Source of the DNA: Xanthoparmelia taractica
Taxonomy: Eukaryota; Ascomycota; Lecanoromycetes; Lecanorales; Parmeliaceae
Direction: 5' to 3'
DNA length: 36,314 bases
Assembly: GCA_033085395.1 (NCBI GenBank)
Contig: JANQBS010000350.1
Span: forward strand, 1-36,314
Part shown: in pieces, positions 1-10,362 of the stretch
Numbering within the stretch: the stretch's first letter is position 1
Layout of the letters: each line of letters starts with the position of its first letter
Notes under the pieces: generated by a model
The model's input: the letters and a program-made list of their open reading frames with translations, nothing else
What the model was told of the DNA's origin: nothing
The model's database searches: none
Position numbers and translations under genes: made by a program

Positions 1-1140
1 TCGCCCTAACTTATATATTAATCTAAAATTTTCTTATCTTATTCGTTACCTAATATAAGAAATAATCTATATTATAAGATACCCCTATATATATTAGAAA
101 TTTCTCAGACTATTTAATGATATTAGTAATTTTTTATCTTATATCTTTATAAGTAATCTAATATAACCCCCTCATAATACCCTCTTATAATATAATATGA
201 TACGGTATAATATAAGATATTCTATTAAATATATTAGATCTTTTCAACTCGTAATACTTAGTTAGCTGAAAAGAATCTTTTATTATATTATAATTATAAC
301 TATCATTAACTATATTGATTCGCTACTCGGTATCTTATTTGTAGTAGCGAGTTCTAATCTTATATGAATAGAAGTTGTAGCTAATATGCGTATAGAATCG
401 TTATCGAGTCTTCTCAGTCAATTTATGAGTATTTCGAGTCTTCTTTCCCTAACGAGAGCACTTGATTCACTGGATCTCACGCTTCTTATGCTCGCCATGG
501 CCGAGTACTGTAGCGAAGCCCTAGAAACAAGACTATTCTTTTATTCGAAGAATAACTATATTCTTATTATTAGATATCTCGCTAGTTATAGAAGAACGCT
601 TATAATTAACTTAAAATATAACGAATACACGTCTTTTCTTGTCTATAATAGACGTATTATAGTTAGAAGTATTTATAATAAACGAATATGAAAGAGATTA
701 AACGTTTTGAATTGACTAAATTAATAAATTAAGTAATTATTTACAAATAATTAAGAGATAGGAGAAGATGAACTAATTGAGATAAGCTCTAAAATAGTCG
801 ATATCGGGACTCTCTCAAAGCCTAATACTCTAATCTATATAAACAACTTATTCTCAACTATATACTATATTTCAACTATATACTATACTTTTAATCTATA
901 TAGCTAATTCTATAACTTATCTAAATATATAAGCGATCCTGGCCCTTTATCTACTACTATAGTACTATCTTGAATCTTATTATAACGTTAGCGGAGTACC
1001 TTATCGTCGAGATCGTAATCTCCTATGTAAATATTCAAATAGAGAAAGTTGTTAAAATATCTTAAGGCTCTCACAAATGATGCGACAGGTCGGCGTGGGC
1101 CCCTATCAATTTTTAGTGCAGGGTCCATCTAAATACGGTA
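1..1140. other. AT-rich, RIP-like decayed DNA without a recognisable gene
   Basis: This stretch is dominated by A/T runs and has stops in all frames. It resembles the AT-rich desert at the other end of the window. A less degraded patch lies at about 390-545. On the minus strand it gives a short frame starting MASIRSVRSSESS that meets a TGA after about 28 codons; I cannot place it in a family. The composition is what RIP leaves in old transposon copies, but no reverse transcriptase or transposase motif is readable here. Base composition returns towards normal at about 1080. Confidence 0.6.
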
Positions 1141-1610
1141 TATACGTGTTTCCTGGGATATGCACTACCCTGGGATATGCACCATTAGGGTTAGGGCTAG
1201 ACTAGAATTTCAGCGTTTTTTATTTATCTTAATATATTTATCTAAATCGAATATTCTAATTAATATTATAGATTCTTAGATATCTTATTCTTTATTTAAT
1301 AATTAATAAAAAGTATATTACTAAGATAATATCGAACTTTAAGACGATATTCGAGTTAATAAAAACCCTAGCCCTAACCTCAATATTAGGGCTAAAACTT
1401 TATCGATATCTTAATATTTTCTAATTGAATTAATTTATCTATTAATATAAAATATTATAATTAATTATATAGATTTATAAATATCTAAGTCTTACTAATA
1501 GAAAGAAAATAAGTATTATATAATAATATTATATCGATCTAAATAAGATATTAGTATTTTAGTAGTGCTAGCCCTAGCCCTAATGGTGCATATCCCAGGG
1601 AACACGTGTA
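1141..1610. mobile_element. 470-bp inverted-repeat element (MITE-like) with telomere-like arms and TA ends
   Basis: The left arm reads TATACGTGTTTCCTGGGATA and continues into TGCACCATTAGGG. The right arm, read on the opposite strand, is TACACGTGTTCCCTGGGATA followed by TGCACCATTAGGG. The left arm has a 17-bp internal duplication of the ACCCTGGGATATGCAC motif. Both arms carry tandem TTAGGG-like units next to TAGGGCTAG. A related CCCTAGCCCTAA/TTAGGGCTA pair sits in the middle, near 1365-1393. Both ends finish in TA, and a further TA (1139-1140) precedes the left end, as in TA-targeting Tc1/mariner-type MITEs. The interior is very AT-rich and non-coding. The superfamily is inferred from the TA ends only. 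Confidence 0.6.
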
Positions 1611-1811
1611 GTCTGAAGCTAGCCAGTAGATCATGCGCCGAGAGGCTTATTTAGCGTGAAAGGGGACTGTGATATTTGTGGGAGGGGGACTGTCCCGAGT
1701 GGAGTTGACTCACGAGTATCTCCACATGAAATTCACCAGTTTGTTAGAAGTAGATCGAGCTCCACTGGGCCACATTCTAGACGACATTGATGATCCACTT
1801 GCCCTGCTATT

Positions 1812-4352
1812 ATGGAACATCAGTTCCTTCCCAAGGGCGCATCATTTGGTGACCAGGATCAAGTAACGTACCACGGAGGTACAGACTACCTTGGAGTTCC
1901 ATTCCTTGAATACCCTGAGCACATCGGCTATACATTCTTGACTCGTGTTCCGCTATCTGTCAATACCCAAACGCTTCGTGAAGAGTCTCCAACGGCTGAT
2001 TTCCTTCACGTGTGGATCTTTTGTGCACTTTTGCGAGAGGTGCTGGGTGTAACTCTTGAACAGCTCACTGGAGAGACTCTGTATAAACACAAAGATTTTG
2101 TTCAAGGACTTGATCATCCATCGAAGGAAGTACTGACAACACTGAAGCTGAATGTCCTACTCGGACAGTGGTCCGACTTAATTCAACCACACGTCTCCAG
2201 TGCTGAAATTCAGTACCACCATATGGTGAATTGCGTCAATTTGGCCATTGGAGCGGTATTGATGAATGTTGATTCAAAGCTTGATCGCAACACAAACCAG
2301 GTCCTCTACTCAACGATCGCAGGGTTATCTGATTGCATCAATCATGTATTCAAAGATCGGGAATACGCACAGGACTTGCGATGTCTGGCGCCTTTGACAG
2401 CAATATTCAGGGATGAACAAGATGTAGAAAGTATGAAGCCCCTTGGATGGTGTCCTGCTCAAGCAGACTCACTTCGAAAGAGTCATCTGGCTTTGACTGT
2501 ATCGTTTTATCTGGAAAAACTGGACCGACGCCAAGACCCACACCGTAAAGATCGCCATCTCAACTGCTTACGATCGGAGTGCTATGCTTTGAAAGCACCA
2601 AACACATCTCAGCATCGCGATCCCCTCTGTGAATGTCCTGAGATATCGATAAAGGACGAGGATTGGGGTAATTTGCTTCAAATCTTGCAATCAGACAGCA
2701 TCCCCCTTCTGCGCCTGACCTGTGACGGTGGAAATGTGAAGGTGGAGGTAGTGAGGAAAGACTCACAATCCAAATATGTTGCACTTTGGCACCTTTGGGC
2801 GGACGGTATGGGCAACAGGGAACGAAATGCTTTACAAAGATGTCAGGTCGAGTACCTTTACCGCCGTTTGAGAAGCTTCCAGATCTCAGCGCAGGCCACC
2901 GATCAAGAACTTCTCCTTTGGATCGACACTCTTTGTTGCCCGTTAGAGCCTCTAAGCCTAAAGGTACAAGCTTTGGCACTAATGCAAGAGACTTACAAAG
3001 ACGCGGAGCACGTCCTGGTCTTTGATTCTGCCCTCGAGAACACAGATCCCACATCCTTGGACTATCTCGAAATATTAGCCCGGGTGATAACATCGGATTG
3101 GAACCGGAGGCTATGGACGCTTCAAGAAGCCTTCCTGGCACAGAATTTGTGGGTGCAATTCAGTCGCGAGGCGATCAGTATTGACCGACTCCTCGAAGAA
3201 CATAATGAAATGGACAACAGGGTTGAAGCAAGAATGATGTATGCGTTCACGAGGAACCTCTTATTCAGTATTCGCCGCAAGCGCGCCCAAATCCCTTCAT
3301 CTCATAAATTTCACATCCAGAACCTTGCCCTAGGTATAATAGGACGGTCAGTAATTGAACCCTCTGATGAGCCTCTCTGCCTGAGTACACTTCTCGATCT
3401 GGACAAAGGGGTTGCGGCATCCGTGGCTCGAGCACCGCCTGAGCATAGGATGAGAATAGTCTGGGACCACTGGTTACAGACTACCCACTGCATACCTTGA
3501 AGGGTAATCTTCAGTGACAGCCCAAAGCTCCCCAACGTTGGTTATCGATGGGCTCCATCCACGCTACTGCGAGCGAATGTGCCCGCAGTTTTACTTCCCG
3601 AGCGTTTAAGCACTGGCGTGCTGTCCCCCTTGGGATTGACGGTGCAGAACCCAGGGATCCTTTTGTCGTCCATCTCTTGGAGCGGAGATGCTTCTGGCAT
3701 GCGCAAGACAACGATTGACCGACCTAATTTCATACGTGATGACAAGGGTGTATGGTACAATTTTACAGTTGGGGATTTGGACGCTACAAACGCAAAAGTA
3801 GCAGACAACCCTAGCAGCTTCGTACAAGAGCTAGCAGCTGCGAAGAGCCCCTTCCCGCCGAACGTAAGGGTAGATTACTCCCGCTACGCCGTCATAATGA
3901 GCGGATACGATGGAGATATCCTACGCTCCGCCAATGCTCTCCTAGTCCACCTCAATGGGAAGGAAGGGGAGAAATTACTCACCACCCGTATTCAATCGAT
4001 CCTACCTCCTTCCATCGCCCATGACCTCAGTCCCGTACTCGAGGCGGCTTTCCAGTTTGCCAAAGGGGCGCAGGAAGAAAAGAAAGCGGATCCATCTACT
4101 GCTGAAACGAGGGAGCAATCCTCTGCTCATCCAACAGCTGAAGTAGCGCCACAAGACTCTGTGCAGGGGGATGGGCTATCCGATATGGGTGAGAAAGCGC
4201 TTGCGAAAGATCCCGCTTTGGAGCCCCTGATCCGTAAATTCGGCCACAATCCCGCTACTTTCATGCCATGGTTGATCAATGTGATTCTAGATGGCACCTT
4301 CGTTGCGTTGGGTCAGATGTTGCCGGAAGCCCAGGAATGGTGTGTCGGTTGA
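1812..4352 (+). pseudogene. HET-domain (heterokaryon incompatibility-like) protein gene, one in-frame TGA
   Basis: HET proteins are cytosolic inducers of fungal non-self recognition and cell death. From ATG 1812 one frame runs 847 codons to the stop at 4352, broken only by TGA at 3498-3500 (codon 563). The start fits the family (MEHQFLPKG, like MDHLPLP). HET motifs are in order: YVALWHLWADG (about residue 322), LWIDTLC (about 369) and RRLWTLQE (about 432). Directly after the TGA the same frame gives RVIFSDSPKL then GYRWAPSTLL, the conserved block that follows the HET domain. The tail ends in EWCVG, like the usual QWCVD. The TGA therefore replaces a sense codon; no intron can remove it, since the only nearby GT...AG is about 10 bp. 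An earlier open frame at 1669-1866 overlaps the start and is probably chance. The gene is either a recent pseudogene, a readthrough gene or carries an assembly error. Confidence 0.85.
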
Positions 4353-4970
4353 CCACGGAATTGACTTGACTGGTATTTCGAAAGAGCTTGTATTCGAAAT
4401 CTTGTGAAAAAAAGGAAGTATTTCAATCAAAGCGATATAAGAAGAATTACGACTGAACACGGAGAAATGCTGGTAGAATATGTCTCGCGGTTGTTCGATC
4501 GCTCTTATCATGATAATGACTTTAAACCTTCGGATATGTTTATCACAATCGTGATGATGGTATCGTGTCTTTGGATAACTTTAGCACACGCTCTAATTAT
4601 CTCATTCTCGGATTATCACTGTTACTGGTCAAGGAAGGACAATGGCAGGCATCAGGCTTTTCTGACTGGTGGCACAAAAGTACGAGTCAATCAGAGGAAG
4701 CTGTGATGTATTCGCTACACCGATTATGAAGACATCGCCACCCTTAATGAATTTGTGGCTCTCAACATGATGTAGAGGTCAAAATCATTTTTAAGAATAT
4801 TATGTGCAAGGCTCGCTATTCATCATCACGGTTTCATTTTCTATCAATCTCTTTAAAGTTAAAGACACAAAAACTCTCGTGCACCCGCTTTTCCTACCCC
4901 TGTTCGAGCTTGACGCTTCTCTAGCAAGAGGAGTATAAATTATAGATAAAGTCATCGAAGCTTAACCCCG
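4353..4970. other. Intergenic, nothing recognised
   Basis: The only open frame of note (4404-4706 plus, 100 codons) has a short hydrophobic stretch but matches no family I know and has no supporting start context. The interval separates the HET gene from the broken secreted-type gene that ends at 4971 on the opposite strand, so the two genes converge here. Confidence 0.4.
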
Positions 4971-5392
4971 TCAGCGCCGAGTCAAGCCCGCCGCATCTAT
5001 ATTGAACGTCACGCTCGTCAGCCCCGCAAACGCGCTCCCAAACGTCTGCGTCTGGCCGCCTGCTGATTCTTCGGCAATTCTATCGCCGGGACGGAGAATG
5101 GCATCGTGAACATTAGGCTCTGCGATGCGGTCGACCCGTCCGTCTTCGTCCCTTTTCCCGTCACGCGGCACGACTACGGCTCGTGGATCTCGAGCGGGTT
5201 CAAGAGTACGTAGCCCATGTAGATGCTGTGTAGTGTCATGCTCGTAAATGGAGATTTCGTGGATTGGACCGACATGGTGGGAATAGAGTCGCTGACGACT
5301 TCGTCGATGTGGTTGAAGCCGATGCTATTGAGGGGCGTGTACCTGTTGATGGTATCGAGCTTGTTGGGGAGTACGGTGAATGCCGCCTCCAC
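4971..5392 (-). pseudogene. Broken gene resembling a fungal secreted/cell-wall hypothetical protein (3' part)
   Basis: Read on the minus strand from 5392, the frame gives SPFTSMTLHSIYMGYVLLN, then TAG at 5174-5176. In the same frame it continues SCRVTGKGTKTDGSTASQS and LMFTMPFSVPAIELPKN. A one-base shift then leads into TQTFGSAFAGLTSVTFNID, which ends at 4971. This order (a strand ending in a Cys, then a V-x-G-T-K-x-D-G-S strand, then TFGSxFxGLTSVTFN) resembles a common fungal family of small secreted proteins. The TAG is one transition from CAG. The 5' part with a signal peptide was not found upstream of 5392. Family assignment is from memory of the pattern and is moderate at best; gene decay is clearly supported. 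Confidence 0.45.
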
Positions 5393-6647
5393 ATTACAGT
5401 ATATCGACTACCTACCCATATATCCGTCGAAGAAGAATCAACATAGTGGAATTCAGCTGAACTTGTGCAACGGCTGGGACGCTTGGACTTATCTCGAGAA
5501 GAAGTTTTATGTCAAGATGGATGAAATATATGAGATTCCAGTTGAAAGCTTGATGGCTGCTGGCGCAAATGGACGTCAGTACGAGCTACAGAGCAAGTCA
5601 TGGGACAAGGTGCAGGATTTCCCAAGGAAAATGAATGTTCGTGCAATCCACGACGGTGCGTCCTCAATACTGTGCCAGCTCCCAGAGGAGCTGATCGAGG
5701 TCCAGCTGCCGGCTTCGAAATCTTCGTCAATGATGCTACGGATAGCCGATCAAATGCCCTGGAGAACGCCTCGGGCACCTCTCCATCGCGTAGCGCGACT
5801 AGTTCTGTGATTGTGAGGGCTTCTGAGCCCTGAGCTTCGAGATCAAGGCCACACATTCGTGTCCTCGTTAGTATGACGAGCAAAAAGCCGATTAGTCTCT
5901 GGTACTATCTTCCGGACCTTTAGATTCAGACTAGGCATGCCAAGTCTACTAATTGAGAAGGTAGTGCAAACAACACTATTAAGAAACCCTCAGGAGGAGA
6001 AAGTACATCAACCGGATCGACCTCGCGTTCTGCTGGCGGCATATAGAAAGGTCACAAGGCTCTCAAATAATGGATAAGCCACTATAAGCGAGAAAAAGAC
6101 GACCGAGAATATTTCCTCGACTCGAGAGTACCTGCACATTTTATTGAGTGTGGCATAAACACTTGCAGTCTGAAGATCATTCTATTTTTTTCCCTTTTGC
6201 CAGAAAACTGGTATCGCAAGAGTTGCTTCTTTAATTGCTAATTCTCGTTCACGAGTCGATCCTTCCTTAATATCTTACAAAGCTTCTTGCCGGGTTAAGC
6301 TCGAAGTGATTAGATCTGGTCCTTTTAGGCTGAAAGTTTCAATTTAAGTTGAATCTTGCTATATTTCTTAGACTAATTTAGCTGTAAGCGAGAGACAGAG
6401 GTCTTAAAGAACCTTTATGCTATCTTACCAATTGCGATGAATTTTATTAATTGGATCTATCCGACGAGAAATTACTTTAAGGAACTCCTAACTCTCTACT
6501 TGAGACCTAGATTACGCCTTAAGATATACGTACGGTCTCGGTATATATGTTTTGAATGTATACAGACAGCTAAGCCAAAGCGAAGCTAGCCAATACTATT
6601 AGTAAAAGAGGGATTAATATATATAAATAAGCCTAAAGGCCATATTA
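5393..6647. other. Intergenic / decayed DNA, no firm gene
   Basis: A plus-strand frame (5223-5810) reads as fairly ordinary protein around 5400-5760 (for example WDKVQDFPRKMNVRAI), but no family is recognised and it overlaps the opposite-strand remnant. From about 5840 to 6640 the DNA becomes more AT-rich. On the minus strand, the stretch 6240-6640 may be the continuation of the STAND remnant that ends at 6648, because one frame is interrupted almost only by TAA/TAG. I could not match it to a domain. Confidence 0.35.
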
Positions 6648-7087
6648 CTTTATGATATTTACTCACACATTGCCAGCGCCGAGAAGGACGATTAATCCTT
6701 ATCTTATTTCGCGCAGTTGCTTCTACAGCTCCCATACCTTCGTCTTTTCTTTCAGCCAAAAGAACCGATCGATATTACTTATGTGAACTGAGTCACCTCA
6801 AGCATCGATCTTGACCCACTTAGAGATCAAATGATCCAAGCTGGCTAGCTTTACTCGAGCTTGAAAGAGCATAAAACCGACATTAGAGAGCTGAGATACT
6901 CCTGATCTTTCATTATCGTGCATAGCCTTTGTTGCAGAGTCGAGCACGAATTTCAGATTACATCTTCGTTCGACAAGGCCAGCAGCTCGTTGGGGACCTT
7001 GCGCAAGCGCACGATGAGGCCGTGCAGTGCCCGGGCAACCTTAAAGCTTGTCGTACAGACAGCGAGAATTCCGTAGGGATCTGCCAT
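6648..7087 (-). pseudogene. Remnant of a STAND/ankyrin-type gene: fungal N-terminal domain
   Basis: The minus-strand ATG at 7085-7087 opens MADPYGILAVCTTSFKVARA and continues through LIVRLRKVPNELLALSNE. This is the usual start of the fungal STAND N-terminal helical domain (typically MADPxGIxxV...NELLALSNEV). A one-base shift near 6960-6968 moves into a frame reading NLKFVLDSATKAMHD, SQLSNVGFMLFQARVKL, FFWLKEKTKVWEL and KQLREIR, the expected order of the domain. Stops in this second frame are TGA, TAG, TAA and TGA, with TAG and TAA at positions where the family has Gln (ELQ, IRQ). In living relatives this domain precedes NACHT/NB-ARC or ankyrin repeats; neither follows readably here. The gene is dead: one frameshift and at least four nonsense codons. 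Confidence 0.7.
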
Positions 7088-7489
7088 TCTGGCGCCACTG
7101 TTGTTGTTGTTGCCGGTAGAAATTTCTTATCTGAGCCATGATGGACAAGGCTGCTGCGGGGATCCATGACAGGCTAATTAGTGTTGGAATTGACTACTCA
7201 GCCCTATCGCTTGTACATAGTCAGATTTTACGTAGCAGCAAACTATCCGTCACAAACATTTCTAACAATTAGCACAGCTCGGCATCATCAGACCTACGTG
7301 CTTCACATTCTATGGTCTCAGATCAGTCAGGATACTCATTCAGGCTGTCGTCGATGTCAGTATGTTACTTACACTTCTAGCGCTATGTTCTTCGCCTCCG
7401 CTATGTCTTATCATTGTATTGATCCTCTTCGACCGGCCTAGATTCTCGATCGAGCGCCCAGATCGAGGGCAGAACCTAACGCGCCGGGA
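7088..7489. other. Short divergent gap between two NLR-type remnants, nothing recognised
   Basis: This interval lies between the minus-strand STAND remnant, whose ATG is at 7087, and the plus-strand NB-ARC fragment at 7490. A plus frame at 7181-7441 has no recognisable motif. The last 50 bp before 7490 could be a shifted continuation of the NB-ARC fragment, but I cannot read a P-loop or kinase-2 motif in any frame. Confidence 0.35.
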
Positions 7490-7699
7490 GTGCATATTAT
7501 CGTTACATCGCGGAGTTTGACTGCCAAAGAGATAACACGGCTGAAAGCGGTAGAAGTGACAGAGATGAAACCCTCAGAAGCAACGAAGCCATTTAAGCGA
7601 TCGGCCAAAATGATAAAGATAAGGTCCGTTAATACGAGAGAGATTGAAACCGCCCTATCGTCGCGCGAGGAGGATTTCGCTTCAGCCCTACAACAGTAG
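7490..7699 (+). pseudogene. Fragment of an NB-ARC NTPase domain
   Basis: The frame reads HIIVTSRSLTAKEITRLKAV followed by EVTEMKPSEATKPFKRSAKM. This fits the end of an NB-ARC domain: the sensor-1/RNBS-B strand (ghIIVTSR), then the conserved ECxxM-x-x-x-EAxxLFxxxA segment. NB-ARC NTPases are switch proteins of NLR-like immune receptors. No P-loop (GxxGxGKT) or Walker B is readable upstream, and the frame stops at 7697-7699 shortly after the match, so this is a small island of a destroyed gene. It lies on the opposite strand to the STAND N-terminal remnant 400 bp away, so the two are probably separate genes or an inverted relic. Confidence 0.6.
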
Positions 7700-8237
7700 C
7701 CCTACAAAAATACCGGCGCACTCCCACCGCCAACCCATCAAACATACCATACCTTACAACAGTATTCTGCAAGGTAGATAAGTACCTCTCGGGCCTACCA
7801 TCAGCCTCAACCCTCGAGTATAGCGGACCTGATCGGATAAGAAGAAGCGCTCCACTGAGGAAGATTAGTGAGATCTCATTTGATAGGGCCAGAGTCATCC
7901 GACTACAGATCACAGCTCTTCACTTTGGTTACTCTATGGGGGAAGACTTCAAGATGTGGGGCCGGTCAGGGATGGGATGAAATTAGATACCATTGTTGTA
8001 GAAGCACGAGGCACCAATCGTAGCATCTCCGGTCATGTCCGAATTATGATGCAGATAGTGCTGCATCTCGCATTGCAGCCGCGAGTAAGAACTTAAAGCT
8101 GCAGAGGAGCGCAAGATCTGACCAAGGAGTGGACCCTTTTATCGATGTCTCATAAAGCACTGCTAGCCAGCAAAATGCGGTTGACTCCGTCCCAACTCAA
8201 GTCTCACAGCACAGTTCGATGAATCTTTCCCAGCAGC
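7700..8237. other. Upstream region of the membrane-protein gene, nothing recognised
   Basis: No frame could be linked to a family. A minus-strand frame at 7629-7913 overlaps the NB-ARC fragment and looks like chance. The last few hundred bases presumably contain the promoter of the gene starting at 8238; no clear TATA box was identified. Confidence 0.35.
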
Positions 8238-10362
8238 ATGGAGCAACCTCTAATAATATTAGACAGCAATGCTCAGAAAGTTGATGATATAAAAAGGTCT
8301 TTCTCTCTCCCTCAACAATACCTCCGATGGTGTTTGAGTGTCCTTTGCGTCGCGCTTCTCTTAGCTTCTCTTGGGATCTACCAAAATAAAGGCAACCTCA
8401 CTTCGACTCAAGTCAGAAATTTCAATGCCATCACTACTGCTCTGTCTTTGTTACTAGGCTTATCCTTCTTCGTCAGTCCAGACTAGCCTCAATCCCCCTG
8501 ACTTTCACCCTTGGTTGACCCGATGACAGGACGCTCTCAAAGATCTAGCGAAGGTTGCCAGATGGGCAATCTTATCGACACCACATTGGACTGATCCAGA
8601 GAAGGAATTGATCCGAGCCATCACTCAGGTGACCGTGGTGTTTAGGCTTTTGTTGACCTTCCGCACGAAGCCATTGTTGGCCTTAGCGTGCCTTCTTTGG
8701 GTAAGTTTCAATCCCTGTTTTGCCTTGTATGAATGGACAGCGGCCTTGCATGCCAGTGATACAAACCACGTAGCGGGTGTCTAGACAGCAGGACCCCTGT
8801 ACCAACGTCGCGGATGACTATATCGGTAACGCCGTCAGAAGTGCCAGCCTAGTCAGAAGTTTATGGCATTTGTGGTGTTCACAGATGGTCTCCAGTGTCG
8901 CGTTATACGCTCCTACGAGACAAAATACCTAGTTCTAGAGTAACCTACTACAAGATTACCTTCAGCGAGTATCATTTGGCTAGTACTAGTACTGTTTAGA
9001 ACTCAATTACCAAACTCCCTAGAACTGATCCTTCCTCACTAAACAATACTCACGCGCGGAACTTCCCCCCTCACAGTTCCGGCCTCGATGTTATATAAAA
9101 TTTCGCTGACTGCTTTATTTGCTAGGTTGCGATTAATTCAGTAAGCTCTTTCAACTTGGCAATTTACTTCAGACGTTCAAAAGCTACTAGGGCGCGCAAA
9201 TTGCAGTGGCTCTCATCACTCAGACATATTCAATGCAAGATGGAACGAGTTATGATGGTACATACGTCAGAGGGGGTCAAGTCAACGCGACAAACCTTAC
9301 ATGCTACAACCACTATACCTACGACGCTCATACGTATTCCTGCGATCAACGGGACGAAGTAGTCCAAGGCATCGTCCACCTATATGGAGAGTATGCTTTT
9401 GGAAGCTTATCTGAAAGCAATGATTGTGGGAATTACACGACTGTTGAAGATATTCTACGGTCCAGAACCAACCCCAAGTACTATTGCCGAAGGACCCCTG
9501 GTCGGCAGGAGTTTGCATACCGTTTCTTAGAATATAACCCCAAAGATTATCAGAAAACTTATCCTTTTCTGACGAATCGGACAATCACCGCATCAGCAGG
9601 TGAATGTTATAGCTACTCCTTGTCTGGTGTCGACAAAGGAACCTCAGAGGGCGGAAGATGGTCAAACTACACGTATTCCAATGGTACCTTCAGCGGCACG
9701 ATCCTGCTCCCAGTACAAATCGACACATTCGACGGTACCGTCTACGTCTACAACGGGTTCAACCCTCCTCAGACTGAGACGACCTACGCATGTGGGCCCC
9801 GATGTATATGGATGTGGGCTCATAAGACCGTGGGTCCTGGAGACCGTTCTATGTTCTACAAGTGTCCCGTCACCGTCAATCTAGTTCAAAACTCATCACA
9901 AGATGCGCACAACGTCTCTAACGACATCGCTCGTCTTGCAGCTTCATCGATCGGGCTACAGGGTGGGAACTCGGATCCTAAAATTGGATGGGTCCAGTTT
10001 CAGTTCTATCCCGTCGCGTAATTCTCACTCTATACTCTCCTCTTCTACCATTACAGGAAGGTAAACTGATTATTCGGTCTAGAAGTGCTTGGGATATCCA
10101 TGGGAAGCCTACCGACGAGGTAGGCGCAAACATGGCCGAGTTTGCACTAGGTTCAATCGCCACGATGGCTTCGAATAATCCTCCTATTCAAATTCCTGGG
10201 CATCTCCCTACCCTTGGAAGCCGGCTGGAGGTTACATGGGCATTTGCAATTGCGTTACTTGTCTCTATTGTCGGTATGCATTCTGTGTTATCCGCGGCGA
10301 GTATTTATGCAGATCGGTGGAATAAAGCTCATCTGCTAGGGAGTTTTGACGGTCTTCAATAG
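8238..10362 (+). CDS. Fungal multi-pass membrane protein with a glycosylated outer loop (five exons)
   Basis: Proposed join: 8238-8471, 8530-8700, 9126-9140, 9191-10017, 10083-10362 (508 aa, in frame throughout). Introns show GTCAGT...ACAG, GTAAGT...CTGAC...CTAG, GTAAGC...CTAG and GTAATT...CTGAT...CTAG. Joining them restores LLW-VAINS-GAQIAVALITQTY and FYPVA-SAWDIHG. Exon 1 has two hydrophobic segments (WCLSVLCVALLLASLGIY; ITTALSLLLGLSFF), exons 2-4 a third around LALACLLWVAIN, and the last exon one near the C-terminus (TWAFAIALLVSIVG). Between them lies a loop with several Cys and about seven N-x-S/T sites (NLT, NYT, NRT, NGT, NSS, NVS). A conserved tail motif MAEFALGSIATMASNNPPI precedes the last segment. 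This is a common fungal family of unknown function. The 15-nt exon 3 and 425-bp intron 2 are unusual. It is one of only two lesion-free genes here. Confidence 0.8.

Noticed and set aside
386..691. 101-codon open frame in the left AT-rich region
   Set aside because: Composition is A/T-driven after the first 40 codons, no family match, and the opposite strand reads at least as well; probably chance in decayed repeat DNA.
2560..3141. 193-codon minus-strand frame
   Set aside because: Lies fully antisense to the conserved HET motifs on the plus strand and matches nothing.
5223..5810. 195-codon plus-strand frame
   Set aside because: Part reads like ordinary protein, but no family is recognised, the start is arbitrary and its 5' third is antisense to a better-supported remnant.
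9156..9362. Plus-strand frame overlapping the membrane-protein gene
   Set aside because: It reads through the 50-bp intron 9141-9190 into a wrong frame; the spliced frame gives the family sequence instead.
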